Below, in pieces: positions 37,075 through 48,352 of a DNA stretch of 64,000 nt. The position numbers were made by a program, and so were the translations under genes. Source of the stretch: Nemania diffusa. Lineage: Eukaryota; Ascomycota; Sordariomycetes; Xylariales; Xylariaceae. The notes beneath the pieces are model-generated. The model saw only the letters and a list, made by a program, of their open reading frames with translations, searched no databases and had not been told where the DNA came from. The first letter of the stretch is position 1. Each line of letters opens with the position of its first letter. The DNA is taken from contig JBBPUQ010000002.1 of the NCBI GenBank assembly GCA_038501195.1, positions 1,178,001-1,242,000 of the forward strand, in the 5' to 3' direction.

Positions 37075-38945
37075 CTAGACCACAGGCCTCACACTCCCAG
37101 GGTTATGGAACAAGTCCGTCGGATCCCACTTCGCCTTGATCCTCTCGAGCTTAGGCAGGTTCCCCATCCAGTAAGCCTCCTGCGGGCGCTGCAGCTCCGG
37201 ATCGACAAAGCCGGGGTACGTGCCGTGCGCGCGGTCGGGCAAGATGCTCAGCAGCTTCTCGTGGAAGCCCGTGAGGAAGTCCCTCGTGGCCGAGCTGTCC
37301 CCGTACACGTTGACGCCGTACGACTGATAGAACATGAACTTGTCGCGGTGCGCGTACGCCGTGCTCTCGGCCGGCACATCCGCGATGCGCCCCCCCGTGG
37401 CGTCGAAGATGATGGACCACAGGTGCGTCCCCTTGTCCTGGGCATCGACCCACCTGAACAAGTCCTCGACCTGCGCGCGCGACAGGACGTCGCCACTACT
37501 ACCACTTCCCGGGCGTGTGAAGGCGAGGCTCTTGGAGAGGAACTTGCACGGCACGTCCGCGGCGTACAGCGCCTCGCGCGCGGCGCCCTCCCTCAAACCC
37601 CCATCCCACGACGTGCGGCGCAGCGCCGCGGCGTCGCGCCCCCGCGGGAGACGCTCGAGGATGCCGGCGGCCCGCAGCTGGGCCTCGGAGCCGTAGAAGG
37701 TGCCGGACACGGTGGCGCCGCCGGTCCAGAGGTAGAACTCGGTGCCGAGGCGCGGGTCGAGCGCGGCGTCGGCCGCGAGCGCCTGCCACGCGACGAACAT
37801 GTCCACGAGCTCGGGCAGCCGGCTGAACTGGAAGTGGTACGTGTAGTGGATCACGTCTGCGGGTACCGGGTGCGTCTTCATCACGAACTCGGTTACGATG
37901 CCGAAGCCGGCTCCGGCGCCTCGCACGGCCTGGGAGATATCGGTGTATGAGCATGGCTTGTTTTATCCTGTGTTTGTTGTCGTGAAGGGGGATGGACTTA
38001 CGTAGAACAGGTCAGAGTTGTTCTGTGCGTTAGCTCGCACGATCTGAGCGTCTGCCGTGACGACCTCTACTTCGTCGATGTGATCCAGCGTGGTCCCCCA
38101 CATGCGAGACATCGGGCCCAATCCGCCCTGGAACGTAGTTAGTAAGTACAGAATCACACCAAGGATTTACCTTAAGACCGAAACCCCTCTAGCGAGAAGA
38201 AACAACGCACAATAGTCGCATGACCCCCTATTCCAACTCCAGGACAGACACCATGAGCAAAGGACCGGCCCTCCTTATGGAGCACCTTGTCAACCATCCC
38301 CAGCCTAGTCCCGCCTCCGACGCGAGCCCGCCACGAGCCCTCAGTCCTATCCGGGTCGACATACTGGAAATTCACCAAGTCGACAGAGATGGCGCCATCC
38401 CGTCCTCCAAGACCTATTCAACACAGCGTAAGCTTACCCGAGCACGACAAGGAGGAGTCAGGGGAGAATTACCATAGTTCCTATTAACAGTAAGCCCCAG
38501 TCTTAGCCTCGAACAATCTTCCTTTCCCCTGGGCAAAAAAAAAAAACTTACGCATAAGAGTGACCCCCCGACTTGGCCTGCACCTTCACACCATGTTCCA
38601 CCCCACACCTCACAGCACCCGCGACCTCCTCCGCACTCCTCGGCCTCACCACAGCCGCCGGCACGACCTCGAGCGCGAGGTTCCAGGGGTGGATCCAGTC
38701 CCTATAGTAGGCGTAGTTGTTCTCGCCCGAGTACCGCACGCAGCCCTCGCGGCCGGCACACACCTTGTTAAGACGGCCTGGAGGCCGGGGGGCGCGGGGG
38801 CGAAGCGCGCCGAGCCGAAGAAGTACGACGCCGTGAGGCCGCAGAAGGACAGGCCGGTCACCCACCACTTGGAGTAGCGTGCTTCTTTCCTCTCTGGCTT
38901 CTTCTCGTTGTCGTCTTTTGGCTTCTGGTCTTTTAGTGGAGGCAT
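37075..38945 (-). CDS. BBE-type FAD-linked oxidoreductase, frameshifted in exon 1
   Basis: Five exons: 38552-38945, 38473-38480 (8 nt), 38211-38413, 38002-38127 and 37075-37929. The ATG at 38945 opens a Lys/Glu-rich head and a membrane/signal-anchor segment (WWVTGLSFCGLTASYFF). FAD-binding motifs are SGGHSYA-NYGLGG, whose His is the site of covalent FAD attachment, and CPGVGIGGH, whose Cys fits 6-S-cysteinylation, so flavin linkage is probably bicovalent. GAGAGFGIV and the C-terminal BBE motif (YWMGNL...LFHNPGSV) follow. Such enzymes oxidise sugars, alkaloids or secondary metabolites with O2. Near 38770-38785 the head frame (APPGLQAVL) and the frame of the rest (KVCAGREGC) differ. One missing base explains it, and no intron fits. 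Restoring frame would give about 528 residues. It is either a recent null allele or a sequence error. Confidence 0.82.
38473..38480 (-). other. 8-nt microexon of the BBE gene
   Basis: Between introns of 71 nt (38481-38551) and 59 nt (38414-38472), the octamer GAACTATG is flanked by AG and GT. Its inclusion is required to link SGGHSYA to GLGGRDGA in frame. It contributes the conserved A-N-Y-G of the flavin-binding motif. Confidence 0.75.
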
Positions 38946-40360
38946 GCTGGTGGCGGGGGAGTCGTGTACACGAGAAGCGAAGAATGGACGATGGAAAGGG
39001 GGGATGATAAGAGATGTTATGTGCTAAACTCTTGGATATAGTGAGATTTGAAGACCTAGGAAGGTGTTGGAGATGTGAGAGAGGATTGCTTTGTTCGATC
39101 CCATCTCGCTGGCACCAAGCCTTATATACATCTACAGACCACATCGTGAAGCTGTTTTGATCAGGGGATACGGAGACTCAGGCCCGGCCCCTCGACGTAC
39201 TTGTACACATCCAGATAGCACGTCCCTGCATCTTGCGAGCTGAAGAACCACCCAGCCAGGGGCCGGGGGGTGCAACGGGGTTCCCGACCGGGGTCTACCG
39301 ACCTATTGGTAGGGCTGAGGCCGTTCTAGAATGAAATCGAGCACCAGGCACCTGGGTCAGCAAGCCACCTGTAGATTCTAAGCGGATGCAAGGGCCATAT
39401 CGAGCCTCATTTCCGCCGTCGGGACTAGGCATCGTAGGCGGTACTGCGGAACGGCCCACCACCGCCAACGTGTTAGTCGCTGTGGCTGAAGTCTAGACAG
39501 CGACTTCTCTATGCTATCAGGCGGTGACTCGGGGCTAAAGAGATTACCTACCAGTATACGGAGACCAATTCGTCTGAATAAGGTTAACGATACTTCCGAA
39601 TTGGTAGTCAATGTCGCCAATCTACACACTTGGCTAACTACTTACGTTTCTACGTACACTGTTTCGGAGCTCAGTCTGCAGACGGCGTAAAGTTCCCTTC
39701 ACGTCTGTCTTGGCAGCTTAGGCCTAGGCTTGAGACTTACATATCATATATCAAATTCACTTGTAATTCAAGCAAAAGTCGACGATATTCTCAAAAAGTA
39801 TATTCATGACGGTGTCATCAATTAATAATAACCCAGCCACCCCTTCCCACTAACTTGTTGGTAAGCCCGGCTCTGCAACGCTCGGCGAGCTTGTTTACTC
39901 CTTGCTTCAAGCCAACCCGTTTCAAATGCCACAACGCCCGATACGGATATTACACTGTAATCGATGGTCGTAGCAAGCCAATGCTACGGTCCAAAAGTAT
40001 CGCCAACCAATCCTTCTTAGGTATAGAGGTATTCAAGATAAGGCATGATGGAGGCCAGAGACCTCCCACGGTAAAACAAATTCCTTTTGATAATCCTGGT
40101 ATGCTTGCTCCTAGGAAACGCCATCCCCCTCCCACCATCCGTCCTCCTCGGACTGAAACAAAACAAGTCGTTCCCTTGCTGCCGTTAAGAAATGATTTCG
40201 TAGCGCATTTCAGGTGAATAAAAATATAGTATAATGCTGTAGCAGATAGAATATAACCAAGTTTATGCCACTAGGGGCTCAGGTCAATGAGGTCGTCATC
40301 AGGCTGTACTGGAGTATAGGATTCTGTAGGTCGAGACGAAGCAAAATAGAACTCGTTTCG
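38946..40360. other. Intergenic, nothing recognised
   Basis: This is the upstream region of the BBE gene and the 3' flank of adenylate cyclase. The frame at 39855-40217 begins at TTG and shows no domain. A C/G-rich patch lies at about 39180-39300. Confidence 0.5.
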
Positions 40361-43300
40361 CTATTCTTGTTCTGTGTCGCTTCCCTCATCTGAACTCTCG
40401 AGGGGGCCGTACTTGGCCCTATATCTTTGCGCATCAGCCACTTGCTTGGCGATGTGGCCGAGTATGGCCGCCATCGGTGCGCGGAGATCCTCTAGTTGCC
40501 TAATATGGCCGCCGCCCATGGCAGTATGCCGCAGCGATAAGGTTGATATACAAGTCTATCACACTTAGTTAGGAAACCGCGCAAATCACTTGGAATACGT
40601 TGGGGTGAATAGCTTACCTCGATACGGCTCACTTGGTGCTCCATGAAATTGAACAAGAAACGGTCTGTGACCTCACCACCACGCTGCTGCATACGCTCAA
40701 GCAGCTCAGTTTCGGGCGGTTGTAAGCCTCTCCCCGACATCTCTTCTAAAGAGCTGCAAAGCATCTCTAGGCGTAGACTAACTTTCCATAGAGCCCAGAT
40801 CATCTCTGGGTCGATACCAAGCTCACTCCCGGGCACAAGCCGGGCAGGCTGATCGGAGAGGCCGATTGATCCAGGAGGAACCATATGGTAGTCGATTCTA
40901 CCAGCGAGTGCGTGCGGGTAGAGAGAATAGACATATTCGGGATTTTCAAGCCCTTTTAGTTTTCTCTCACCCATCTCTTTGACCTCGAAACCTTGAGAGG
41001 TGAGTGACTTTAATTCCTTTCGGATAGCTAGCGCAGTTGCCGTGTCATCAAATGCTTCGTCCGAACCCATAGACCCAGTTCGATCGTTTTCCTGATACGT
41101 CTCGAGACATCGTTGGATTTCCGAGATGAAATCTGCAGACACCGCGATCTGACCACCATCGGCAACTGCAGAGATACGAGACGCTTTGTTGACCATTGGT
41201 CCAAAGTAGTCCATCCGGCGAGTGACGGGGTCAATCTCGGCCACTGGCTCACCATAATGAATACCCATTCTGACCGAGAGGCCCTTGAATATCAAATTGT
41301 TGTCCTTGTCGCAAATTTCCTGACATGAGACTGAGTTGAGCACTTCAGACGGCCAGTTCACCTCGAGAAGCTGCATCTGAACGGAAAAGCACCAGAGTAG
41401 CGCAGAGGTTGCGGTCGGAAAGGATACCATGAAGGCATCGCCTTCTGTTTTGACTTCATATCCGCCGATTCGTCGGAGCTGGCGGCGCATGACCTCGTTG
41501 TGAAGTTTAATAGAGGATCTCATGGCATCAGGATACATTTCCCACAGATTGGTCGAGTTTTTGATATCTGTGAAGACAATGGAAGGCTTCTCAGTCGGTG
41601 CGGGCACTTCGGCCTCGAGTCGATGCAAATCCGAGTCGAGGATCCCGCCTTTTAGTTTCTTGCCCCGTTTTGCCGGATATTGAAAGTCGTCTGGAACGCC
41701 CGAGGGGTACAAGGTCATGCTCTGGCCCCTATGTAGACGCGTTGAACGTTCTTGTCGTCTCTTGAGATCAGCAACGCTAATCATCATTACCATGATTTTG
41801 CTAGTTGATCCGTAAGCCATGGCAAGATCCCGCAGCTTCTGTGAAGCTCGCATAAGATCACCTCGCTCAGACCGTGAGACATCAACAATTAGCGCAGGTT
41901 TGAGATATTCCCAAAGTTCCCTAGTCGCAATCACGATTGTTTCATCTGCGGGTGTGATGGTAATATGGCTGACATCGGGAGCTGCCTGCACGGCTGGCAT
42001 CAGATCAACATAACCGAAAGCACGAGAGACCTCCAGGAAATCGTTTAGTTTCCCCTGACGGGATACCCAACCACCAGCATCCCGAATCCGTTGACGTTCT
42101 GAAGGCTCAGCTGGATCGTGTTTCCGCGTCAGGATCTTATGAGAACCATCTGACCGAATGAGCATGGCCTGCGCATCACCAACATTGGCCATGTACAATT
42201 CTTGAGACTGAAGGTATGCAATAGTGGCAACACCTCCTGAATTGAGATCCTCCTTGCTTAATACGACAGGAGCTCCGGACCCGCGGTGTATGCCAACCGG
42301 CCTTTTCTCTGTATGCTCAATGGCTATTGTAACTAAGTCTTTGTTGAGGGAAAGAAAGGCACGGCGCAGGGCATCAGCAGGACCCTCGTTTTTCCGCGTT
42401 TTGATAGCCTTCAATTCTCCCTGGAATATATACCCGAAATTCTCATGCAGGTATTTGGCAATCTTAGAACCACCGCTGGAAAGGGCTTGGCCATCAAATA
42501 AACCCAGTAGAGTTTCTGTATCCGATGAATTGAATCGTGGGACGACGAGGTCGATGGTAGATAAGTGCTCATTTCTCCCCATTGTATCTGCCATGCCATA
42601 TGGCAGCTGTCCCGCCAATGAGCCGGACGTTCTCACACGACGATCTTCACTTTGTTCAGGTATGCTGGGTTGAGTAAGAGTAACATCCATCAACCCAAGG
42701 ACGCGGAGGTTCAGTAGGCGACTGAAATCAGTGTACTGCTCACGATTTTGTGCAGCGGTGCCATGATTGTTCTGTTTGATTTCCAAGCGTTTGTTGCCTG
42801 ACAAGTTGAGGTAGCGTAGATTGGGATTGAGGTTCCAATTCCAATCATACGGCACATTCGATATGTTGTATTTCAACGAATTGTTTCCACAATCAAGTAC
42901 AGCTAGCTTCTTTGCCCTTGAAATATCCGCCGGAAGGTTTGTGAATTTGTTGTTGTTGATGTGGAGCACTTGAAGGAGACTGTATTCCTCTAGGTCATCA
43001 ACAGGCAGACTAGTTAAGTCGTTGCCTGACAGGTATAGCTCAACGAGCTGCGGCCAGTTCTTGATACACCGCTGGGGCATATCACTGAGCTCATTGTATG
43101 ATAGATTAAGAACTCGCAGTTCGCTAAGAAGCGTGATTTGTTCGAATACATCATCATCAATCTGGTTGTCTGCAAGTATTAGGTGTCGCAGCGAGCCAGC
43201 GAACGTATTAGTCAGCCGACTAGAGAGGCCAGAGTCTTTTCTTGATGCTCCCGACGGCGTGACGGTACCATTCATGCCACTTCCTGTCGTGGTCCTGGAG

Positions 43301-46300
43301 ACAACTGAAGTCTTGCGCCCGCCTTTCCCGTAGACAGACACTACGGAACCTTTGCGGTCGCTTCCAGAAGCGGCTGGGTTTGGCCCCACGCTAAGTAGTG
43401 TGCTGGAAGCTTGACTAGGCCTACGTGACCCATCAGGCAGCACATCTTCATCGCTAGGATTTTGCGACAAGAGGCCGGTCGGTGGCTTATGGTTGATGAC
43501 CGGGACTGTCACTGTCTCTCCCGGTGGTTGGGGTTGACGAGAGGCAGGTTTTGGGAAGATCTCAAGAACATTTGAGGATGCATTGAGAGTTTCCAGCTTG
43601 TTAGCCCACCATATATCCATCGGTAATTTCCTGATATTGTTGCCTCTGACATCCAGAATCCTCAACTCTGTTAGACATCCTATTTCCGGTGGCAGCTCGC
43701 CAACCAAATTGTGAGCAATACTGAAGTGTTCTAATCTCCGCAAATTACCAATTGTGCTCGGGAGAGACACAAAGTAGTTGAAGTCCAAATTCAGTCGTTC
43801 CAGGTTAACCATGTTGTTAAATGCCCCATCAATACTCGCAAGCTGGGCATCTGATAGATTAAGCAACTTTAGAGTCGGAACGGGATTCACAATGCCAAAT
43901 TTTGTGAGAGGGTTTCCATTTAACTTGAGGCTGCGGACTCGTTCGAAACTACCGACGAACTGTGATATCATGTTATGGTCCGCCGTAAGCACTTCTAGCT
44001 TAGGGAGTTCAGATATAACATCGATCGACGTAAGCGTGTTGAATTTTAGATCCAGCTCGCGAAGATTGGCTAAGTTTTTGAAAGTAGGTGGTAAAGATCC
44101 TGCTAGGCGATTGTTGGTGATTACAAGCTTCTCTAGACTCCGAAGATTCCCAATCTCCTCGGGGAGTGACGCGACGGCGTTGAAACTGACATCAAGATCA
44201 ACGAGACTCTCTAGCGTACATAGAGTGACTGGAAATTTGTCTAGAAAATTTGACGACAGGTTTAATACGCGAAGCGCCTTGAAAGAGTTAAAGTCCTGTG
44301 GTAGGCTTTTCAAACGATTATTGGCGAGCGTTAGCCTTAAGATTTTAGTTAGACGGGCGAGTTCAGCGTGCTCAACCTCTTCTAGCCGATTGTTAGACAC
44401 ATCGAGCAGTGTCAGTTTGGTAGCTCTGCTTATGCTGATGGGAAGTTTCCGGGCCTCGTTGCTAGCATACTTGATATCGCGCAGGGAAGGGCAAGCCTGG
44501 ATAAAATCCCGCGGAAGGTCGAGGGAAAGATTTCGTGAAAGGTTCAAGGAGATGATCTCGGTCGTCTTTGAATACAAGGTGATAGGAATTGTGATTAGAT
44601 TCCGACCAGACAGGTCGACATGATTGAACTTGGCTGCCCTCCCGAGTCCAAGATCGTGAGGGGTGGCGTTGAAAGTGTTATCTCTTGAAGACAGAAATAG
44701 GAACCGACAAAGATAGCCATTATCCTCACGTCCGATATCCTCGAGACGGTCTCTCTCTTCGTACCCGGCTTGCTGCAATAATCTTTTCTGGATCAAGAGC
44801 GGCCGTTCTGCGGCAAGGAGTATCCGGCACAGGTCGTGCTTTTTAAGGGCGATGTGGTAGTTCTCGACGCCTTCAGTTATCAAGGTCTTCTTAACAACTT
44901 GATTCATGACCTCGTTGACAGTTGCACTAAGCGGTAGCTGTACTGTAGCGAAGGAGCCGTCGGATCGGAAAACACGGATGCAATGAGGGGCGCCCTTTTC
45001 TTCTTGTCGAGGAGGTGTTCCCACGTCGTCATTTTCTGGTGTATGATTGTCTCTCTCTTCGGCAGTACGGCGAACAGCCCAGCTGTCTGGGGCATTCCAC
45101 GCCCCTCCCGGCTTAGTGGTCGCCGACATAGGCTCGGGCATAGGCTCCATGTCCGAGAACTGGAACATGGCCGGGTCCATAGGGGTCAGAGGAAGCGGGC
45201 GGGACAGGATGCCCTCCATATCGTTGAGGTTAGTATCCAGATGAAACATCGAGTCTTTATCATGCCTATCGGTAGGACCAATAAGCTCATCGGCGTCATC
45301 GAACATCTTATATGGACGGGCCTTCTTGGTAAAGGGAAACTTATTGTTGAAAGTAGCTTGTCGCGATGCGGTCATGCGCGGATCTCGATCGAGTTCTAGA
45401 CTAGGCAGAGGTTTCTCGTACGGGGACTGCGTTCCGCGGGTCAAGTCTTGCCTCGACGTCGAATGCACGATGGACCGGGACGATGGTGCATTGCGTTGGC
45501 GACTACTGTGGCCTTCGTCTTTCGGTTTATGTCGCCGTAGCCGGTCTAGGATGCCTCTCTTTCCGTGGCCACCAGGCGAGATCTGGCCATCTACCGAAGC
45601 CAACCTGCTCCCATTGCTATTGCTGCTGGGTGCAGGGCTCTGGGCGCGGGAGCGCATACCACTCGCTGTGGACCCGCCTCGTTCTTTCATGGTATTGACG
45701 CTCAGGTTGGAATCGTCCCGGCTCGAAAAAGGCCGCGAGCCGGTGGGCTCCTCGAGGCTTTTGTTGTGGCGATGATGATGACCCATGTGGACGACGGAGT
45801 GGTTGGAGCGATAAGACGAGGACGCCTGGGCCATCAGGTTCTGGCTCGAGCTCGAGTTATCCTGGTGTGTCTGTATGTAGCGTTCCTTATCCGGGCCGCT
45901 TAGTATATCACGCACTGGGGCCTCGCCATACTTGGCGATGTCGTCAGCTTCTTGGTACAAAAAGGGCACAACATCGCTCGAGGGTATGGGGGTTCGCGGG
46001 CGCGAGGAGGTGGGCGAGGGCTCTCGTGTGTGGTCGGTGGCATTGGAATCGTTGCGTCCCCGTCGCGGTCGGCCAAATGAGTACGAGCGCTGCTCCTTGG
46101 CAACAGGTGGCGGGGCATGGCTTAGGCTCGTCTCTGACCCATCGCGACCCGGAAACTCTTCCCCGAAAAACCCCTGGAGCTTCTTTAGCCCACCTCGGCC
46201 GCTGCTGTTCTTCGACCCCTGGCTGCTCGCCGTGGTAATGCTCGCCAACGACGGCCGTCGCTGATCGTCGAAATAGGCCAGGTCCGGCGAGTCATTAATT

Positions 46301-47185
46301 CCATTCGGGCCAGGTCGCGGAGGCCCGAGGCGGAAGGCGGGCGACAGCTGCGAGGGCGTCGACAGGTTGTCGCTCGAGTCATTGTAAAAGCTCGTGTACG
46401 GTGTCGGTGATGCGGCCGCACCAGGCGCTCCATTGGCCGACATCCAGGGCGTTATGGTCTGCAGGGCATTTGGGCTGTTCGCAGGAGGATCTCGGTGAAT
46501 CTGAGGTAAGCGACCACCAGACGGCTCGAGGACGGCGAGTTCGCGACGATAGTTGGCGAGGTCACTCATGCGACGATTGTCGAGAAGCGAGCTGGCCGAT
46601 GCAGTCGAAGCGGGAGACAGGGCGAAGCGATGGCCGGTGGGCGACGTAGGGGAAGTCTGCGACTCTTCTTTGTGCGGCCTGAGAAAAAGAAGGCTGCCAT
46701 TAGCCACACGAGTACTTTTCTTGTTAGTTTTTTACCTCCGAGCCTCGAGCCTCGAGTCTATAGCCTGTAACCTATACCCTGTGCACTAGATAACTAGATA
46801 GTCTGCTTGAAAAAAAAAAAAAAGACACCAGGCTGCACTGCAGAAGAAAAGAAACTCCCATAAGTCCTCCTGGTGGGGGCGGAGAGCTCGAAACAAGAGA
46901 GACGGGCAATTTGCGATCAGCCATTGTTCATCTCTCGCCTCGCCTCGCCTCGCCTCCCATCTCCCAGGACGACGACCAACGAAAGAAGCAGGCCAACTGT
47001 CTATCTAGATTCAACACGCACCTGAAGCGACCGTTCTCACTTGTCTTGATGGGCCTCGGCGTGGGCTTGGTAGAGGCGGACGAGGTGGATGCGGAGCGGT
47101 TTGGCGTGGGCGGTTTCACGGTGATGTTGGACATTCCACTGTTAGAGCTCGCGACCGAGCGGATGCGGCCATCATCTCTCGTCAT
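40361..47185 (-). CDS. cyr1: Adenylate cyclase (RA-LRR-PP2C-cyclase)
   Basis: Three exons (47022-47185, 40618-46678, 40361-40555) with introns of 343 and 62 nt give 2139 residues, in the fungal range. The first exon starts MTRDDGRIRS; the long frame alone has no ATG. The order is: Ser/Pro-rich N terminus; Ras-associating domain (about 617-717, APHCIRVFRS); some 20 leucine-rich repeats (734-1357) broken by a Ser-rich insert; PP2C-like domain (about 1437-1690); class III cyclase domain from about 1751 (IVFTDIKNST with metal Asp, KTEGDAFMV). The last exon replaces a read-through tail with LEDLRAPMAAIL and an acidic end. By family, Ras/G-alpha-stimulated enzyme making cAMP from ATP for PKA signalling at the plasma membrane (cr-1, mac1, uac1 orthologs). 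Single-copy housekeeping regulator; no damage seen. Confidence 0.97.
46679..47021 (-). other. Long first intron of adenylate cyclase
   Basis: Donor GTGCGT and acceptor TTTTTCTCAG bound a 343-nt intron, long for this window. It carries CGAGGCT direct repeats (plus 46740-46757) and CGCCT tandem units (plus about 46934-46956). Splicing joins ENGRF to RPHKEES in frame. Confidence 0.7.
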
Positions 47186-48352
47186 TGTCACTCGCACACC
47201 AATGCTGGCAGCTGGATCAATGATATGACGCCATCAATTTGGGAGCGCGCCCATTTCGTAGCTGGATGGCGGGGGGGGTGGTCGAAGGTTGGTTGGATGG
47301 CTTCGTAGGGTCGTGAGTCCTGAGTCGTGTATATCGGGCCGGCCCTGTGCGAGCGAGCGGGCTGTTCGTCGTAGGTAGTTCGTCTTAGTTGGTCAGCGGC
47401 CGTGAACTTTCTCATAAAGGTCGAGGTACCTCCGCTACTAGGTCGAGAAGCAGAGGTGGTAAGCACGTAAGCTGCGCGGTGAGGAGATCGAGGTTGTATG
47501 TATGTATGAATGTATGTAGGTGGATGTAGATCATAGGCGCATACCTTAGGTATGTACCTAAGGTTAGGCTAGGTAGGCTAGGTACCTACCTGCTGTACCT
47601 ATTACCTATACGCAGTACGTACCGAGACAGCTAGCTCTAGGTAATCTGCCTACACTTAGGCGTGTAAGTAGGCACTTGCTTAGCCTGAGGGGGGGCTCTA
47701 GCCGGTTGATTATAGTGTAGGCTAGTGGTCTAGTGGGTAGGAAGATAGTAAGAGTGATGGACTCGACGCATAATTTACGTGTGGGCCAAGACTTGAAAGT
47801 TGTCTGGGGAAACCAACATGACAATGAACCACGTTGTCGAATTCCTACTTACCAGGTACTTGGCTGAGTTCTCTACTACGTACCTACGTATGTATACCTA
47901 CATAGTATCTATATTCTAGGTTCTGAAGGAGCACTTAGGTAATACTTAGCTGTGTGGGATGGGTAGGTATTGCTTCATGGGGAGCTAAACATAGGGCACT
48001 GCCTTCGAGCATTGAGTATACTCACTATAATAGGGTGCACTATTACCCTAGGCATCTACCTAGCGCTCCGCTAGGTGCACTATAGAGGCAAGGCGATACC
48101 TGTGAGCGGGCGATGAGCCGGCGGGCAGTACGGCACTTTAGGACCTAGGTTCTAGGTTTTACCATTTTCTGTCCCGCAAACAAACTTGGCTTAGCTCGAC
48201 TGCATAACTTGATGCATAAATTGATGCACAGAAAACGGTCATCCAAACGGTTCTTAAAACAGCCTGCAGGTTTTTTTAAGTAAACGGCTTACCTAACCGC
48301 TTTTTAATTTGATTAGGTTTTATGGCGAGAAAATGAGAATACCTATCTAGTC
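47186..48352. other. Promoter region of adenylate cyclase, repeat-rich
   Basis: No gene. TATG/GTAT microsatellite units lie at about 47494-47518, followed by a perfect palindrome at 47543-47564 and tandem AGGCTAGGT-type words to about 47600. Further TACCTA words and a small hairpin (CTAGCGCTCCGCTAG) lie at about 48059-48073. The frame at 47188-47466 minus may be 5' UTR only. Confidence 0.5.
47543..47564. repeat. 22-bp perfect inverted repeat
   Basis: ACCTTAGGTA, a two-base spacer TG, then TACCTAAGGT: two perfect 10-bp arms. It lies about 360 bp upstream of the adenylate cyclase start, within a field of TAGGTA/TACCTA words. It could be a dimeric factor site or a chance product of this motif-rich DNA. 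Confidence 0.6.

Noticed and set aside
39855..40217. 120-codon plus-strand frame
   Set aside because: Starts at TTG, no domain, sits in the 3' flank of adenylate cyclase.
43778..44623. 281-codon plus-strand frame
   Set aside because: Antisense to the leucine-rich repeats; Ser/Arg-rich shadow.
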